Positions 1 through 12,830 of a DNA stretch of 64,000 nucleotides are shown in pieces. The translations under genes and the position numbers were made by a program. The stretch spans positions 62,133,980-62,197,979 of the forward strand of contig NC_068575.1 in NCBI RefSeq assembly GCF_025698545.1, written 5' to 3'. The notes below the pieces were generated by a model, which was not told the DNA's origin, made no database searches, and saw nothing but the letters and a program-made list of their open reading frames with translations. Numbering within the stretch: position 1 is the stretch's first letter; each line of letters opens with the position of its first letter. This DNA comes from Gossypium raimondii (taxonomy: Eukaryota; Streptophyta; Magnoliopsida; Malvales; Malvaceae).

Positions 1-224
1 TTGCAGTCAATTCAGTACATCAATTTGCAGCAAACCCCATTTCTTTTTCTTTTTCTTTCTTACTTTGAATCTTCACTTCAAAGTAATTTCTAAAAGGATC
101 AAAGTTTCATGCTTTCATATAGATTGAGATTTAAGAACAAAGGAAAAGCAGACAAGCTGAAGTTTTCATTTTTTGGCCGAGAAGGAAAAAGAAGGTCCTT
201 TTTTTTTGGTTTTTAGATAGTGAA
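1..224 (+). other. 5' flank and leader of the AAA-ATPase gene
   Basis: No coding sequence seen. A pyrimidine-rich stretch (about 41-66) and a run of T just before the ATG look like a plant 5' untranslated leader. The promoter probably lies mostly before the window. Confidence 0.4.
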
Positions 225-677
225 ATGGAACAAAAGGGGATATTACTGTCAGCTTTAAGTGTTGGAGTTGGTGTTGGGGTGGGTCTTGGATTAGCTTCAG
301 GGCAAACTGTAAGCAAATGGACTGGCAAAATTTCTTCAGATGATGGTATTACGGGGGACCAAATTGAACAAGAACTTATGAGACAAGTTGTTGATGGAAA
401 ACGTAGCAATGTCACCTTTGATGACTTCCCTTATTACCTTAGGTAAGCCTGTAATGGATTCTTGTTCTTGTTGCTGTTCTGTTTGTTTTCCTTTAAGATT
501 TGTGCTTATACTTCCATTAGTTGTTCTTGTGTTTGATATTAGCCCCCAATGATCAATTACAGTCGGAGAACAAAAAGTTGTTGGTTTTGGTATGTATAAT
601 CGCCATGTGCATGGTTTGGCATGGAGATATTCTTTGCACATGCTTCTAACATTTATGAACACCCGTGATCTTAATTT

Positions 678-732
<55 letters not shown>

Positions 733-3700
733 TGGTCTTTTGGTGGCTGATAGGGGGTTAAAATTAAACCTTTTTTCCATGTATTTTGATTGTCTTATTT
801 CAAGGTGTAAAAGTATCATGTAGGTCTTTGTACTAATAGTTAGATTGTATTTTATTCCCTCTATTCAAAAAAATAAGCAAATGAGTCCCTGTAAGTTAGA
901 TCAATGAGCAAACTAGTACTTTGGTAAAAAATTTATCCATTTTTACCGTTAAAAAATGGTCTCTATACCTCAACATGAGGTCCACATGACATGACACGTT
1001 ATATGTAACTGTTTGGTTATTTCATCAATCACACCAATTTAATGGTAGAAATAATGAAATTTTTAAGGGAAAAGACCGGTTTACTTTTTGATTTAATGTC
1101 CGGAGACTATTTTATACATTCTTTTAGAAGGGACAAAATGCAATTTGATTTCTAGTATAGAGACTTCCATGTTATTTTTACGGTCTAAAGTTAGCAGGTG
1201 ATTTGTTTTTGGATCATACATGAACTATGAACAGGTTGATTTAACAAATTGACTCCTTATGTTTTGGTTTAATGCAGTGAGCGAACTCGGGTGTTATTGA
1301 CGAGTGCTGCATATGTTCAACTAAAACACAGCGATGTTCATCGGCACACACGAAACCTTTCACCTGTCAGCAAAGCTATTTTGCTTTCAGGCCCTGCTGG
1401 TATGTTTATGGAATTGTTTCTCTAAAATAAGCATGCAATTGTGTTTATATTCATCTTTTGAAGTTCAGTTCTAACTAAATCGATTTTGCATTTAATCTTT
1501 GTGAAGAACTTTACCAGCAAATGCTTGCCAAGGCTTTGGCACATTACTTTGAATCAAAGCTATTGCTTTTGGACATTACTGATTTTTCTTTTAAGGTAAA
1601 ATGGCAGAACTTTATTGTATTTAAGTTTCAAACTTCCATTAAAGTCCTACTTATTCTTTCTATGACTATCTTTGCCACAGATGCAGAGCAAATATGGTTG
1701 TACCAAAAAAGAATCTGTAAGTTCAATTTATACCCTTAGACACGCCTTGTGTTAATTCAGTGTTACTAATTTTGGTAAAAGTATCGTAGAAGCCTTTGTG
1801 CTACGAGTGAGATTGCATTTTATCCCTTCTACTTAAAATATGGGCAAATTAGTTCCTATATATTAGATTAAAGAGTAAATTAGTCCCTATGAATGTAATT
1901 TTTAACAGAAAGAGTAGTTTATTCTTTAATCTAATGTATAGGGACTATTTTGCCCATTATTTGAGTAAAAAAGGTAAAATGCTAGTTAACTCCTAATACT
2001 GGAGTCTCCATGATACTTTTACCTACTAATTTTCTACGATGGCATATCACATACTGTAAAGAATACTAATCAGTTTGAGTTTGGTTCCATCTTTTACAGT
2101 CTTTCAAGAGGTCAATTTCGGAGATGACTTTAGACCGAATGAACAGTTTGTTCGGTTCCTTTTCGCTCCTTTCGTCAAGAGAAGAAACAAGCAGTTCTAA
2201 TGACATGAAGTCCAGGTAAATGCTGGTGTTATTGTGTGGCTGGTTGGTTGTTTAAAGCAGGTAAGGTTTTTAACCTTAGACTTCATACCTTTGCAGGGCT
2301 GTGGAAGGTTCAAGCAATCATCAGAAACTCCGTAGAAATGGCTCGTCTGTATCTGATATGAATAGTATGTCTTCAAATGGCGCTCCCTCAAATCCAGGTT
2401 ATCCTTCATATCTTTATTTCTGTACGCAAAGCCTTAAGCTATGTATATGATATTAAGTTTATTACAGTCAATATGTAGAAGAAGTGTAGAAAAATACTTA
2501 TTATTTTGTTGGTCCATTTTTGTTTTCTTGTAGCATCGAACAAGCGGACTGTTTGGTGTTTCGATGAGAAATTTTTTCTGCAATCACTTTACAAGGTATT
2601 CCTTTAATTCCAAGTGGTCAGTTTGGAGATTTCTTTTGCGTTACTTAAATGGTAAGTAATGTCATTGTCATTCTCTTGCAGGTACTGGTTTCGGTATCGG
2701 AAACCAGTTCTATCATCTTGTACCTGAGGGATGTCGATAAGCTTCTCCTGCAATCAAAACGCTTATATGATCTGTTTCAAAAGTTCTTAAATAAACTTTC
2801 GGGTTCAGTCTTGGTACTTGGTTCAAGGATGTTGGAACCAGAAGACGAATGCAAGGAGGTGGATGAGAGACTCTCGAGATTATTCCCATGCAATATCGAA
2901 ATAAAACCACCCGAAGATGAAACTTGTCTCGATGATTGGAAAGCCAAACTAGAAGAGGACATGAAGACACTCCAAATTCAAGATAATAGGAACCACATAG
3001 CTGAGGTGCTTGCAGCAAATGACCTTGAATGTGATGATTTAGGTTCTATCTGCCAAGCAGACACTATGGTCCTAAGTAATTATATTCAAGAAATTGTGAT
3101 ATCAGCAATCTCTTATCATTTGATGAACAATAAGGATCCCGAGTACCGAAATGGAAAGCTTGTTATATCATCCGAAAGGTAAGCCATTAGCCGCTGTTTT
3201 GAGCTTGATACGAGCTTCTTTCATACTTGACATTAGTGTTCTGGCTCTATTGCAGCTTGTCCCACGGACTGAACATATTCCAGGAAGGCGAAAGTTGTGG
3301 GAAAGATACCTTAAAATTGGAGAAAAACACCGATTCTCGTAAGGTATTTGTGTCGTGCTAGTTTTTGTTTTAGAAGATATCAAACATTAAGGATCCGGTT
3401 CACTTCATACTTATGGATTTTAAGTTTTTAACCATTGACCCTTCTTTGTTAACCTTAGGGAAATGAACCAAAATCCGACGCTGGTGCCAACGAGAGCAAA
3501 AGTGAGAATGATAAGTCCATTTCTGCAAAGAAAAAGGATGGAGAGAACCCACCAGCACCAAAAGCAGTAAGTTGAGATCAATATGATTGAAATGAATGTT
3601 ACTATTTAGCTTATGAATTGCATGATACATAAGAGTAACTTTCTAAGGATATAATGCCCTTGAAGGAAGTTCCGCCAGATAATGAGTTCGAGAAAAGACT

Positions 3701-5286
3701 AAGACCAGAGGTTATCCCCGCAAAAGAGATTGGAGTGACATTTAACGATATTGGTGCTTTGAATGAGACTAAAGAATCACTTCAAGAGCTTGTCATGCTC
3801 CCATTGCGAAGGCCGGATCTTTTCAACGGAGGGCTTCTCAAGCCTTGTAAAGGTATCTTACTCTTTGGCCCTCCTGGTACTGGGAAAACAATGCTTGCAA
3901 AAGCTATAGCGAACGAAGCTGGAGCCAGTTTCATTAACGTCTCGATGTCTACTATTACCTCGAAATGGTTCGGTGAAGATGAAAAGAACGTTCGAGCTTT
4001 ATTTACACTAGCAGCAAAGGTTGCACCGACTATTATCTTTGTGGATGAGGTTGATAGTATGTTGGGGCAGAGGACTCGAGTTGGGGAACATGAAGCAATG
4101 AGGAAAATCAAGAATGAGTTCATGACACATTGGGACGGCCTTATGACCAAAGCCGGTGAAAGAATTCTAGTCCTTGCTGCAACCAACAGGCCATTTGACC
4201 TTGATGAAGCAATAATTAGACGGTTCGAGCGCAGGTAATACAACCGATTATATGACATGGACTAATTTGCCAACCAAGCATCATATCTAACTCATGTACT
4301 TTCCATTTTTTACCAGAATCATGGTTGGTCTTCCATCGATTGAGAGCAGGGAAATGATATTGAGAACCCTACTGTCAAAAGAAAAAGCTGAAAACTTGGA
4401 CTACAAGGAACTTGCAACCATGACAGAAGGATACAGTGGAAGTGATCTCAAGGTTTGTACTTTAGCTCAATAACATGAACCATCATGATTAATTCATATT
4501 TCAACTGTTATAAACTGATGACATTTCACTACTGGGAACAGAACTTATGCGTGACAGCGGCTTATAGACCCGTTCGAGAACTGATACAGCAGGAGAGGCT
4601 GAAAGATCAGGTAAGTACTTAATCTCTTTCTTGTGCATTATCGTTCATTTGCCCTGTTTCTCGGTTATTAGTAGCTTTAGACATTGGTATCTTACAATTG
4701 ATTTTTTGGTTTTCAATAACTTTGTATAGGAAAAGAAGAGGCAAGAAGAAGCAGGCAAAAGCACTGAAGATGTTACAGAGTCAAAAGAAGAGCATAAAGA
4801 GGAAAGAGTTGTTACTTTGAGGCCTTTAAACATGGAAGATATGAGACAAGCTAAGAATCAGGTAAATTTATTCAATGACCCTTTAAACACGATGTTTCGG
4901 CACTCTCACCCGAATCCCCTAACACGGACCGTGCTACACCGATACTATGCACCTAAAACATTGGTCCTTGGACTAGTTTAACTAAAATGCTTCAATGACC
5001 CTTTTGGCACATTTGCATGTTTCTGCCATTAATCACACCAAACACGGTGTTTTGACACTCTCACCCGAATCCCTTAACACAGACCGTGCTACACCAGCAC
5101 TATGCACCTAAAACATCGGTCCTCGGACTATTTGAACCATAAGCTTATTATTCTTTGAATGTTACAATGTAGGTTGCTGCTAGCTTTGCTTCTGAAGGAT
5201 CAGTAATGGCTGAGCTGAAACAATGGAATGAATTATATGGAGAAGGAGGTTCAAGGAAGAAGCAACAGTTGACTTACTTCCTCTAG
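225..5286 (+). CDS. DAA1: DAA1-like AAA-type ATPase (ATAD1/MSP1-type AAA module), 824 aa
   Basis: Fifteen coding exons: 225-442, 1278-1399, 1507-1595, 1681-1716, 2100-2215, 2297-2397, 2534-2595, 2682-3178, 3256-3343, 3459-3566, 3648-4234, 4317-4452, 4542-4610, 4730-4861, 5173-5286. All introns are GT..AG and the frame stays open to TAG. The Gly/Val-rich N-terminus (about residues 8-26) looks like a membrane-anchoring segment. The C-terminal AAA module has Walker A GPPGTGKT (553-560), Walker B IIFVDEVD (608-615), sensor-1 ATNRP and arginine fingers in RRFERR (670-675). An upstream region resembles a decayed P-loop module (GPAELYQQ, 111-118, and LLLLDITDF). Start, length and C-terminal YFL match my recollection of Arabidopsis At1g64110 (DUO1-activated ATPase 1). 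By homology it is a membrane-bound hexameric unfoldase or extractase; the substrate is unknown. Two MITEs sit in introns 1 and 4. Confidence 0.93.
680..729. repeat. (TA)n microsatellite
   Basis: About 25 uninterrupted TA dinucleotides in intron 1 of the AAA-ATPase gene. Length is likely to vary between accessions. Confidence 0.95.
804..1183. mobile_element. MITE, GTAAAAGTATC family (copy 1)
   Basis: Opens with GTAAAAGTATCATG and closes with its approximate inverse complement (CATGTTATTTTTAC). The two halves form a long imperfect palindrome with the repeated phrases 'gagcaaa-ttagt' and 'ATCCATTTTTACCGTTAAAAA'-like blocks. It lies in intron 1 of the AAA-ATPase gene. The target duplication is too eroded to call here; the family is defined by copies at 1774, 14472 and 41882. 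Confidence 0.75.
1774..2023. mobile_element. MITE, GTAAAAGTATC family (copy 2, 250 bp)
   Basis: Begins GGTAAAAGTATC, ends GATACTTTTACC (perfect 12-bp inverted ends), and is flanked on both sides by the identical 10-bp sequence TACTAATTTT (1764-1773 and 2024-2033). The target duplication length points to a Mutator-like family. It is a shortened copy in intron 4 of the AAA-ATPase gene, and the exact duplication suggests a fairly recent insertion. Confidence 0.88.
4871..5133. repeat. Direct duplication inside intron 14 of the AAA-ATPase gene
   Basis: A block of about 94 bp (4886-4979, from AACACGATGTTTCGGC to GGACTAG) recurs at 5041-5133 with about 10% change. The phrase TTCAATGACCCTTT also occurs twice (4871, 4991). 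No coding potential. Confidence 0.8.
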
Positions 5287-6653
5287 ATTTGTAGAAAAAA
5301 GCAAAGGTTTTCTTACAAAACCGATACAATAACACCCTTCAACGAAAACAGAATCATTTCCGGTTCGGGTCATTACACGAGATAGCATCAAAGATCAAAG
5401 GTTCCGGTACGGGTCACCATATACACAGTGTTTGAAAGTATATATACGTGGCATTTGTACAAGGGGGTTCATTGGCATCAATCTTGGGGTATTTTCGTTG
5501 TGTTTATGTGAAAGTATGTAGTAATTATAAGGTATTAGGAAATGCCTACGAGTTTTATATTGGACTGCTTGAGATTCTGTAGTTTAGGTTATAATATATA
5601 TAATATTGTCTAAAAGAAGTATTTGTACGACCATGTCGCATAATCTTTGATAGAATATTTTAATTTCCTGTAATGTTGGACTACGTTTTCATGCAAATTT
5701 GCCAATGAGTAGTTGTCTGGAAATGAAAGCAAAAAATAGTTAAATAAAGTTTGATTTTACGAAGTAAAACCCTGTTATGTTAATGTTATTTTCCTAACAT
5801 TAGGTTGTTTGAATCAGATTAAATTGACTAGTCAGATTGATAATCGATCGAAGTAGCAATTTAGAGAAGGGTATTGAACTAGTTGACTCAAGAACTGATA
5901 CAAACCGGTGAAATCGAACAAAAAAATGATTGAACCGAATTTTTAATATTTTTTATTTTTATAAATTTTTAATTAATTATTTAATCAGACAGGTCGACCT
6001 GGTCAAACTAACGGTCTAATTGATTCAACCATTAGTCCGGTTTAAAAACCTTGAGTAAAACAAATAAACAATTTCAAATACAAACATGGTGCATATTAAG
6101 CACGTATTCGTGCTATATTTTTGCATAAAATTCAAATTTATCGTGTCTAATTTGTTTATAATCCTAATAGTTATTGGATACATTATTTTATTTTCACTAC
6201 AATTTAAAAGGAATATGTTTGCTTTCAAATTCTACTGGTAATCACTTTTTCATACGTTAATACCAATACTTTAACATTTATCATTTAAATGTGTAGGATA
6301 CCGTCCATTAAATAAAAACTTAACTTATAAATGATGATTAAACATGTATCGAATAATAATAGATAAAAAGTAATAGAAAAATCTGCAAATATGAAAATTG
6401 ATTAATGTATTAAAAATTAAAGAATTAAAAATAATAATCAAATGGATTTCAACCCATTTCTAACCATCATAAATACAATATTTGCCTCAAAATGAACCCT
6501 AAAAATAAAAGAAGCAATAGCTTATGATCTAGAAAACTAAACATCATTGAATAGTACCACATCAATGACAGCATATGTGACTATAATATAAAAGTAGAAA
6601 CTTGAACTCAATATAATCATCCAAAAATATTTTACCAAATGGCTTCGTATCGT
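5287..6653. other. Intergenic region between convergent genes
   Basis: Holds the 3' untranslated regions of the AAA-ATPase (+) and reticulon (-) genes. AT-rich. At about 5830-6060 there is a degenerate repeat with GAACCG/CCGGTTT phrases in inverted arrangement, probably an old MITE. No supportable coding sequence. Confidence 0.5.
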
Positions 6654-8865
6654 TTAATCTTTCTTCTTCTCTTTCAATTTCCCTTTATGAATCTTAGACA
6701 GAACCTTCTTATCAAACTCCACATACTGTTTCTTCAACTCAATTATTGCCTTCTCAGAAAATGAATCCACCTTGTCTTCATATTTCTCATACATCACCAG
6801 TACAGTGTGCAGTAGAACAAATACTGTCATGAAAATATATATAGTGTGTGTAAATATATACATCTACTGTACTAAATGCTCGAGGCCAATAATATTAGAG
6901 AACAATGGTTAAGTACTTTATTGACCATGGACGAATTCAGAAATTTTTTAAAGAGGGCTGGAATTGAATTATAAGTTTTTTGTGAGGTTAAAGTGTACTT
7001 TTATCTAATATCAATTTTTTAAGGAACTACATAGATTTTTTTTTATTTTTAGGGGTCAAAGTACAATTTACCACATACTAACTGTAGTGTTAGTAAATTT
7101 CTTTTTTGATTACCCAACTATCTTGAATTATTGGATGTTTCTATTTTTATGCTAGCCTGCCAATAACTAAAAAAGACAAAATTAAATAGTTCGGTTACCA
7201 TTAGTGTAGTTTACCCTTAACTTTAATTATATTATTTATTAGGGGACTAAAAGACTATCTTTCCATTTGAGGGCCAAGACCCCTACCTCTCTCTAGATTC
7301 ACCTAAGGTTCAAACCATGTTGTTGTTATCGCCTTCTGAATTTGTAACATGTACAAAAAGAAAAATTATAGAGAAAATAATGAAATTACTTACCAATGTA
7401 GACCAATGTCAAGAAGTTAAAACAACTGCCAATCACTGATAGAATCCATAATCCACAAACAACCTGATAACAGAACACCAAACCGATACCTGGTGAGTTG
7501 CAAACATATCGTTTTTATAAACTTTTAGAAATTTTTTATCATATCAATAGATAATAAATTTAGATTTTTTTTCCTTAAAAGAAATGCATGATGAATAATT
7601 GCTATTCAATTAGGATGTAATATGCAATAACAATTAAATTCTGATTTCAAATAACTTACACAGATTCAAATTCAGATATTTCAAAAATTATAAATATTCT
7701 ATTGGGCTATCATCCCTACTTTTCTTTTAATGTTGGCAATGGCAGATATTAACATACTAGAAGAAATTTTTCAAGGCAGATATGAACATTAACATACAGC
7801 AAGAAACGACTTCACATCACTTCCAAATGCAACGTGCCGAAGATGACCCAGAGCTTGGTTCATCTTATATCTCACTATAGATGCAACTTCAAGGACACAC
7901 TTGTCAGGAAATACAGCGTCTGGAATGTTTGGTGGAGGCCTTTCATGGCGGAAAAGAAAGTTATAAAATTACAATAATGAAAAAAAATAATCAAACAAAA
8001 GGGAATTTAATGCTTGAAACCTTACTTGTCGATGAAGTTTGAGACATGGGACCATAAGAAAAGGGTAATTAGAGTGAGTATCAATATATGGCAAATCAAG
8101 GTGATTAAATGGTAATCAAGCAATTCAAATACAACCCACACTGCTGTTGCACAACCAAACACGCTTCCAGAAATTCTCTTGTTCCTCCATAGAAGAACAT
8201 CTGCAGCTGTAAAACAAGATCAAATTTTAATAAAATAAAATAAATAACAAATTGACACAGAGGCTTTTGTTTTGTTGTAAGCTTTGATCAAGAAATGTTG
8301 ATCATGGAAATCGAAAATAACAACAACAAAATTGTCTTACTTTCAAAGAAGATTCATCCATTCATAATTTTATCCATTCAAATGAAGAACATATTCAAAA
8401 TTAATGCCCCGTTTGACAGAAAAATGGCAAAAAAAATAACACACACACACGCACACACAATTTGGCTGTAACTAAAAACCGCAGCATCGATCTGATCGAA
8501 ATAAATTACATGAGTAATTTCCGTAATTAAAACGGCAGATATGAAATTAATTAACAAAAATAGAGCATTTCATAAAATGCAATCAACTGATGTTCATTTA
8601 AAGAATTGATTGATAAAAATGATAATGTCGAATCTAATATTTTATTAAGATTTTTAAGATATTAGTGAGTACGTTTTCCGGCTCCTAAGACTTGGTGAAG
8701 AGGCTTCTCTCTGCCAAACAGGCGATAAACATTGGGCTTGAGAGATTTAGAGTGAGAGGGCGTGTCGTCGTCGGAACCGGAAGATGAAGAAGATGATGAT
8801 GAAGAGAAACCGCCGGCGATCTTACCGGCGACCTTCTCCATCGACATATATTCGTGCCCCGTCAT
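6654..8865 (-). CDS. RTNLB: Reticulon-like protein B (RTNLB), 251 aa
   Basis: Five exons on the minus strand: 8865-8673, 8206-8026, 7939-7798, 7463-7394, 6823-6654. They join in frame through GT..AG introns. The protein has a Ser-rich N-terminus, then the plant reticulon signature (residues about 50-250): [28 protein letters not shown], two long hydrophobic hairpins, and a C-terminal YEKYEDKVD...KKQYVEFD block. It ends KKKD, fitting a di-lysine ER retrieval signal (KKxx). Reticulons insert hydrophobic wedges into the ER membrane and shape tubules. It is closest in style to the short RTNLB members (B8-B14); I cannot fix the number. A repeat occupies the last intron (6930-7310). Confidence 0.92.
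6928..7310. repeat. Interspersed repeat ('GGGGCCAAAGT' type) with a nested MITE fragment
   Basis: In the last reticulon intron. It starts near TGGACGAATTCAG and ends near GATTCACCTAAGG, with phrases such as GGGGTCAAAGTACAATTTACC and GAGGGCCAAGACCCCT. The same family occurs at 28340-28565 and 58700-58975. A second short element (about 7070-7220, ending TAGTGTAGTTTACCC) appears inserted in it and resembles the repeat at 36718-37150. Confidence 0.6.
8438..8459. repeat. (AC)n microsatellite
   Basis: A short run of AC dinucleotides with one GC interruption, in intron 1 of the reticulon gene. Confidence 0.85.
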
Positions 8866-10234
8866 TGAAAATCTCTTATGAGTCTGATCGAACGAAACAG
8901 GGCGTAGCGGGATTTTGCAGAAACGAAACGAGGGTAACGCAAATCGAGGCGTTTAAATTTGTAAGTTTGGAGGTGGAAAGTGGGAATCCGAAGCTTAGGT
9001 TCGGGATAAGACGGGCCTTAGGTGTGTAACAGAAAACGAAGAAAATGCAAGCGCCTGTAATTTTCTTAATCTAGTTTTTTAAATAATTTACAGTGAGTTC
9101 AAAATAGGGATAAAATCTCTTTTTTATAAATTTAGAATTTATTTTTTAGCAATTTAATTCACTTACATTTTAAAATTTTTATATTATTGTGATATTTTAA
9201 ATTATAAAATTCACTTTATAGAAATTAAAAATTGATGTTGTAATAAACTTGAATTTAACAAAATAATCTTAACTAAATTAATAATTATACTTAAATTTAA
9301 AAATCGAAAAGTAAATACTACATTTCTAAAAATAAAATTAAATTTTAAATTTACAAAATATAGAGATTTATGACATATTTTAACCAATTTAAATTTACAA
9401 AAAATATTACACTAACAGTATTGTATGATATTTTGTCGTTACAAAAGAATGAAAGAATAATGACATTATATGTGTTCAATTTAAATTGTCATGTTACCAA
9501 GTTTAAAAATATTTTTATTAAAATAATAACAATTCGATTTTTTTGAAAATTGATGATTAAATTTGACACTTTAAAAAATATATCAAATTTAGCTAAAAGA
9601 AAAAAATTATTTTATGGATCGTTCCCACATCATCATCCATGATTCCTTTTCAATTATTTAATGATATTTCAGTAATTTTTCCATGTCATTGACACATAAT
9701 TTTAATAATTTTTATAGATGATTTGGTGGAAAGGATCCATAAAATAATTTCTTTAAAAAACGAATAAGATGTAAACAAAGGTTAAATTTGATATTAAGGT
9801 CTTTTATATATAAAATTTTACTTTTGATAATATATACATCAATACAGCAATAAAACAATGATTCTCGACTAATGCTTTGATGTCTCATGCACTATATCAA
9901 AACCCTAATTGAGATTTGAGATAAACATGCAAGTTAATTCCAGAAAGGCATAAAAGTATAATACAACCAGTTTTAACAGCAATGTAATCAATAATATTAC
10001 ATGATAAATGGATAAAACCTCCATGAAAACACATCCTCACATTTGCTGAAACTCAGGGACTCATGATCAAGGTTATTCCACAAACTTGTTTCTTAAATGC
10101 TAATTGACACAGTAAAACTGCTTGAGAATAACCAAAACTTCAGTGTTAAAGATGGAACTGAATTAAGCTCTTCACATGAAATTGCATATAAAAGTAGGTA
10201 CCAGAGACTAGACAGAAGGCATTAATTTTAGATA
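8866..10234. other. Intergenic: reticulon promoter side and TRAPPC1 3' side
   Basis: The first about 200 bp (8866-9060) is less AT-rich and is the likely promoter/leader of the reticulon gene. From 9060 to 9830 the sequence is very AT-rich, with eroded dispersed repeat (for example AATTTAGCTAAAAG at about 9587, also at 28074). 9840-10234 is the 3' flank of TRAPPC1. No coding sequence seen. Confidence 0.5.
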
Positions 10235-12450
10235 CTATGCGATGCTCCTCACGTATTGGTCAAGAGCTGTATTAAACAACTCACACCTGCAAGAAGAAAA
10301 AACAACCGTACACCAATTAACAGACCGGGGAAGAAGTATTTGAACCTTGTGGTTAATGCATCTCTATAGAGCTAACGGAGTAACTTTCTTGGCATTTCAT
10401 CAAATAAAGGTAACGGTTTCTATCCAAAATATATGGAAAAAGGATGTGAAACATATCCAAGAATGATCCTAACCCAAGAGCCATGGTTTAGGCTTAGGCT
10501 ACCAAATTCCACTCATTCTATTTAAAAACTTCGTTAAAGACACCTGTTGAACTGAAAATATGCCTTGATTAACCGATTAATCAATAACATAACCAAGTTA
10601 CAAAATTAATTGATTGGGCAGAAATGGAACTACATTTATCTGACTAATGAACTTACTCATCAAATTCGGGGCCCATTGTAGTGTAATTTTACCCTATTGG
10701 CTGCAGATGGTTTCAGTGTATATAACCAATCATTTATCTTAGTTGATTTTATTATATATAACCCCTTTTCCACAGACTATTTAGCAAAGGAAGGTCCTAA
10801 AGGACCCCAACAGTATCATAACTTTTGTCTCAAGCAAATCATGCATCCAACTTATTGCAAATTCACAAGGCACAAGTAGTATCATAAGATAGAAAAGTAG
10901 AAACCAAAGTTGAAGATGGTCATAACAAGAAGTCACAAATCAATTGTTAGGAGGTTGTGTACATAAACATGAAATTTGAAAATAATGCAGCCCAATTCAC
11001 TATTTGTATTAAACAGTAGTAAAATAGTTAGAAACTTCAGTAACAGAGATAACCAAATATGCAAATAATATACGAATCAACTGGGTTAAAAAGTGGTTGT
11101 CACAACAGATCAAACCTTAAAGGATAAACATGTAAGCTATTAGCTAGGAAAAAGGGAGGTTTGTTTACCTGATAAGAGTCCCAGGAGTATAGAGTGGGTT
11201 CTTGGCAACATACTCAACATACAGGTTATAAATATACTTGAGTGTTTCACGAAGATCACCAGTCCTAGGATTAGTTACCAAAATGAACTGCAAAAGAATG
11301 GCAAAGTCAGAATTTCATATATAAATCTCCACATAAAAGGAGGGAGGGTCACAATAACGACGTCAAAGCATACAGCAAAACAAAAACAGGTATCATAGAC
11401 AATGCCAAGCAGGGTCATGATGCTACCACAGAGTTATCTTAATTGTCCCTGAAAACCTTAAAGAAGGTGTTGCATGGTACTAGTTGAATAAGTCATTTTG
11501 AGAATGAAGCACACTAGACTTCTCATCCAGCAATATGAAGCATCTAGCGACACATAGGAGCAGTGAACCTAGAAGAACCTTAAAAATAAAGCTTCCAAAT
11601 TCTGGGTATATTTTAGAGTTAAATTTAAATGATAGTCCAAGAGGGAGGACCTCTAGTAAGAAATATATGAATTCAAAAAAATAAACGTAAGTAATTCCAG
11701 GACCTTACTAGAAACATGAATACATTATGCAAATTATGTCGAAAAGAGATACCATGAGTTCAAAACAATGGAGAGTCCTGATAGATAGCAAATCAGGTTA
11801 AACAATTCTTAGTCCATTACTATAAACCACAATTTAAAACTTCCCCCAGTCTTAACTCACAGCTCCATTTGGAATTTATTGAAGTCAGAGGTGTAACAAC
11901 CCACTAATTCAAAAAATGTAGGCTCAATTCATCTATGAGACAAAAACATCAAGCGCATCAATGAACTTAAAAGAAACCTATAAAATTGCTGAGTGCATTT
12001 TAAAGCTAATTGTAAATTGAGGCAAACCTTAATCCCCGACGGAGTTTCCATGAAACTAAGCTTGTAAGTATTAGTACGGAAGCTATGAAAGGAACACCCT
12101 TGACCAGGCAACTGAGGAATCCCTAGATTTCCCTTCTCAGCGCTGCGCATCATCAACAAAAAATTATAAACCGCAACTGAAAATTGATGCTGAAATGAAT
12201 GAAGAGATAAAGAAACGAAGTGATACTTAGTGGGATCCATTTTGGCAGTTAGGGATTTGAGAGAGAAAAGGAGACCAAACATGAGCTTGTGATCTTGTTG
12301 AGGGTTGAGAGTATGGAGAGGGCGGTTCCACTCCCTGTAAAGCAAGCACACACCGTTTCGATTGAATACGTACATCATGTGGGCGTTGTTACCCGTCGCC
12401 GTCGGCACCGGCGGTGATGGACTGATCTCTGAACCCCCAAAGAACTGCAT
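10235..12450 (-). CDS. BET5: Trafficking protein particle complex subunit 1 (TRAPPC1/BET5), 169 aa
   Basis: Four exons on the minus strand: 12450-12227, 12142-12028, 11287-11169, 10286-10235. They join in frame and give 169 aa, which I recall as the Arabidopsis BET5 length. The start is MQFFGGSEISPSPP; an in-frame ATG 12 bp upstream would add MKKE, but family members start at MQFF. Signature stretches: NAHMMYVFNRNGVCLLY, EWNRPLHTL, LMFGLLFSLKSL, GCSFHSFRTNTYKLSF and DLRETLKYIYNLYVEYV. It is a small longin-fold (sybindin-like) core subunit of TRAPP, the tethering complex and Rab GEF acting in ER-Golgi and post-Golgi traffic. The long intron 3 (10287-11168) has no element I can define. Confidence 0.95.
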
Positions 12451-12830
12451 TTCCTTTTTCAATTATATATATAGTTTGTCTCGGATCTGATATGTATGAT
12501 CAGAGACCTGATCGGACCTCGATTGTGCCGAGCAATCCTGCTTACGGGTTCAAGAATCGGAACTCTTGGGAGTTAAAGGCAGTGACCAAATGAGCCGAAG
12601 AAACAAAAGATCTAGCAGGCGGTCATCTTCTTTGTTGGAACGCCCAATGGCCTATATATGGTCCAATCAATCTTGTTTTAGATTGTGTGAAAATTTGAAG
12701 CAAGGTGGGTTTGGAATTTGGATCCGTGGTTAAAATAGTAGTAAAACGAAATCAAGTTTGGAGCTGACTATAATATATTAGATTATGGCGTGGGAGAAAA
12801 AATTCATGTGAAAAATATAATCATTTGAAG

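Noticed and set aside
12448..12462. Upstream in-frame ATG for TRAPPC1 (adds MKKE)
   Set aside because: Family members start at MQFFGG, and the 169-aa product matches the known length.
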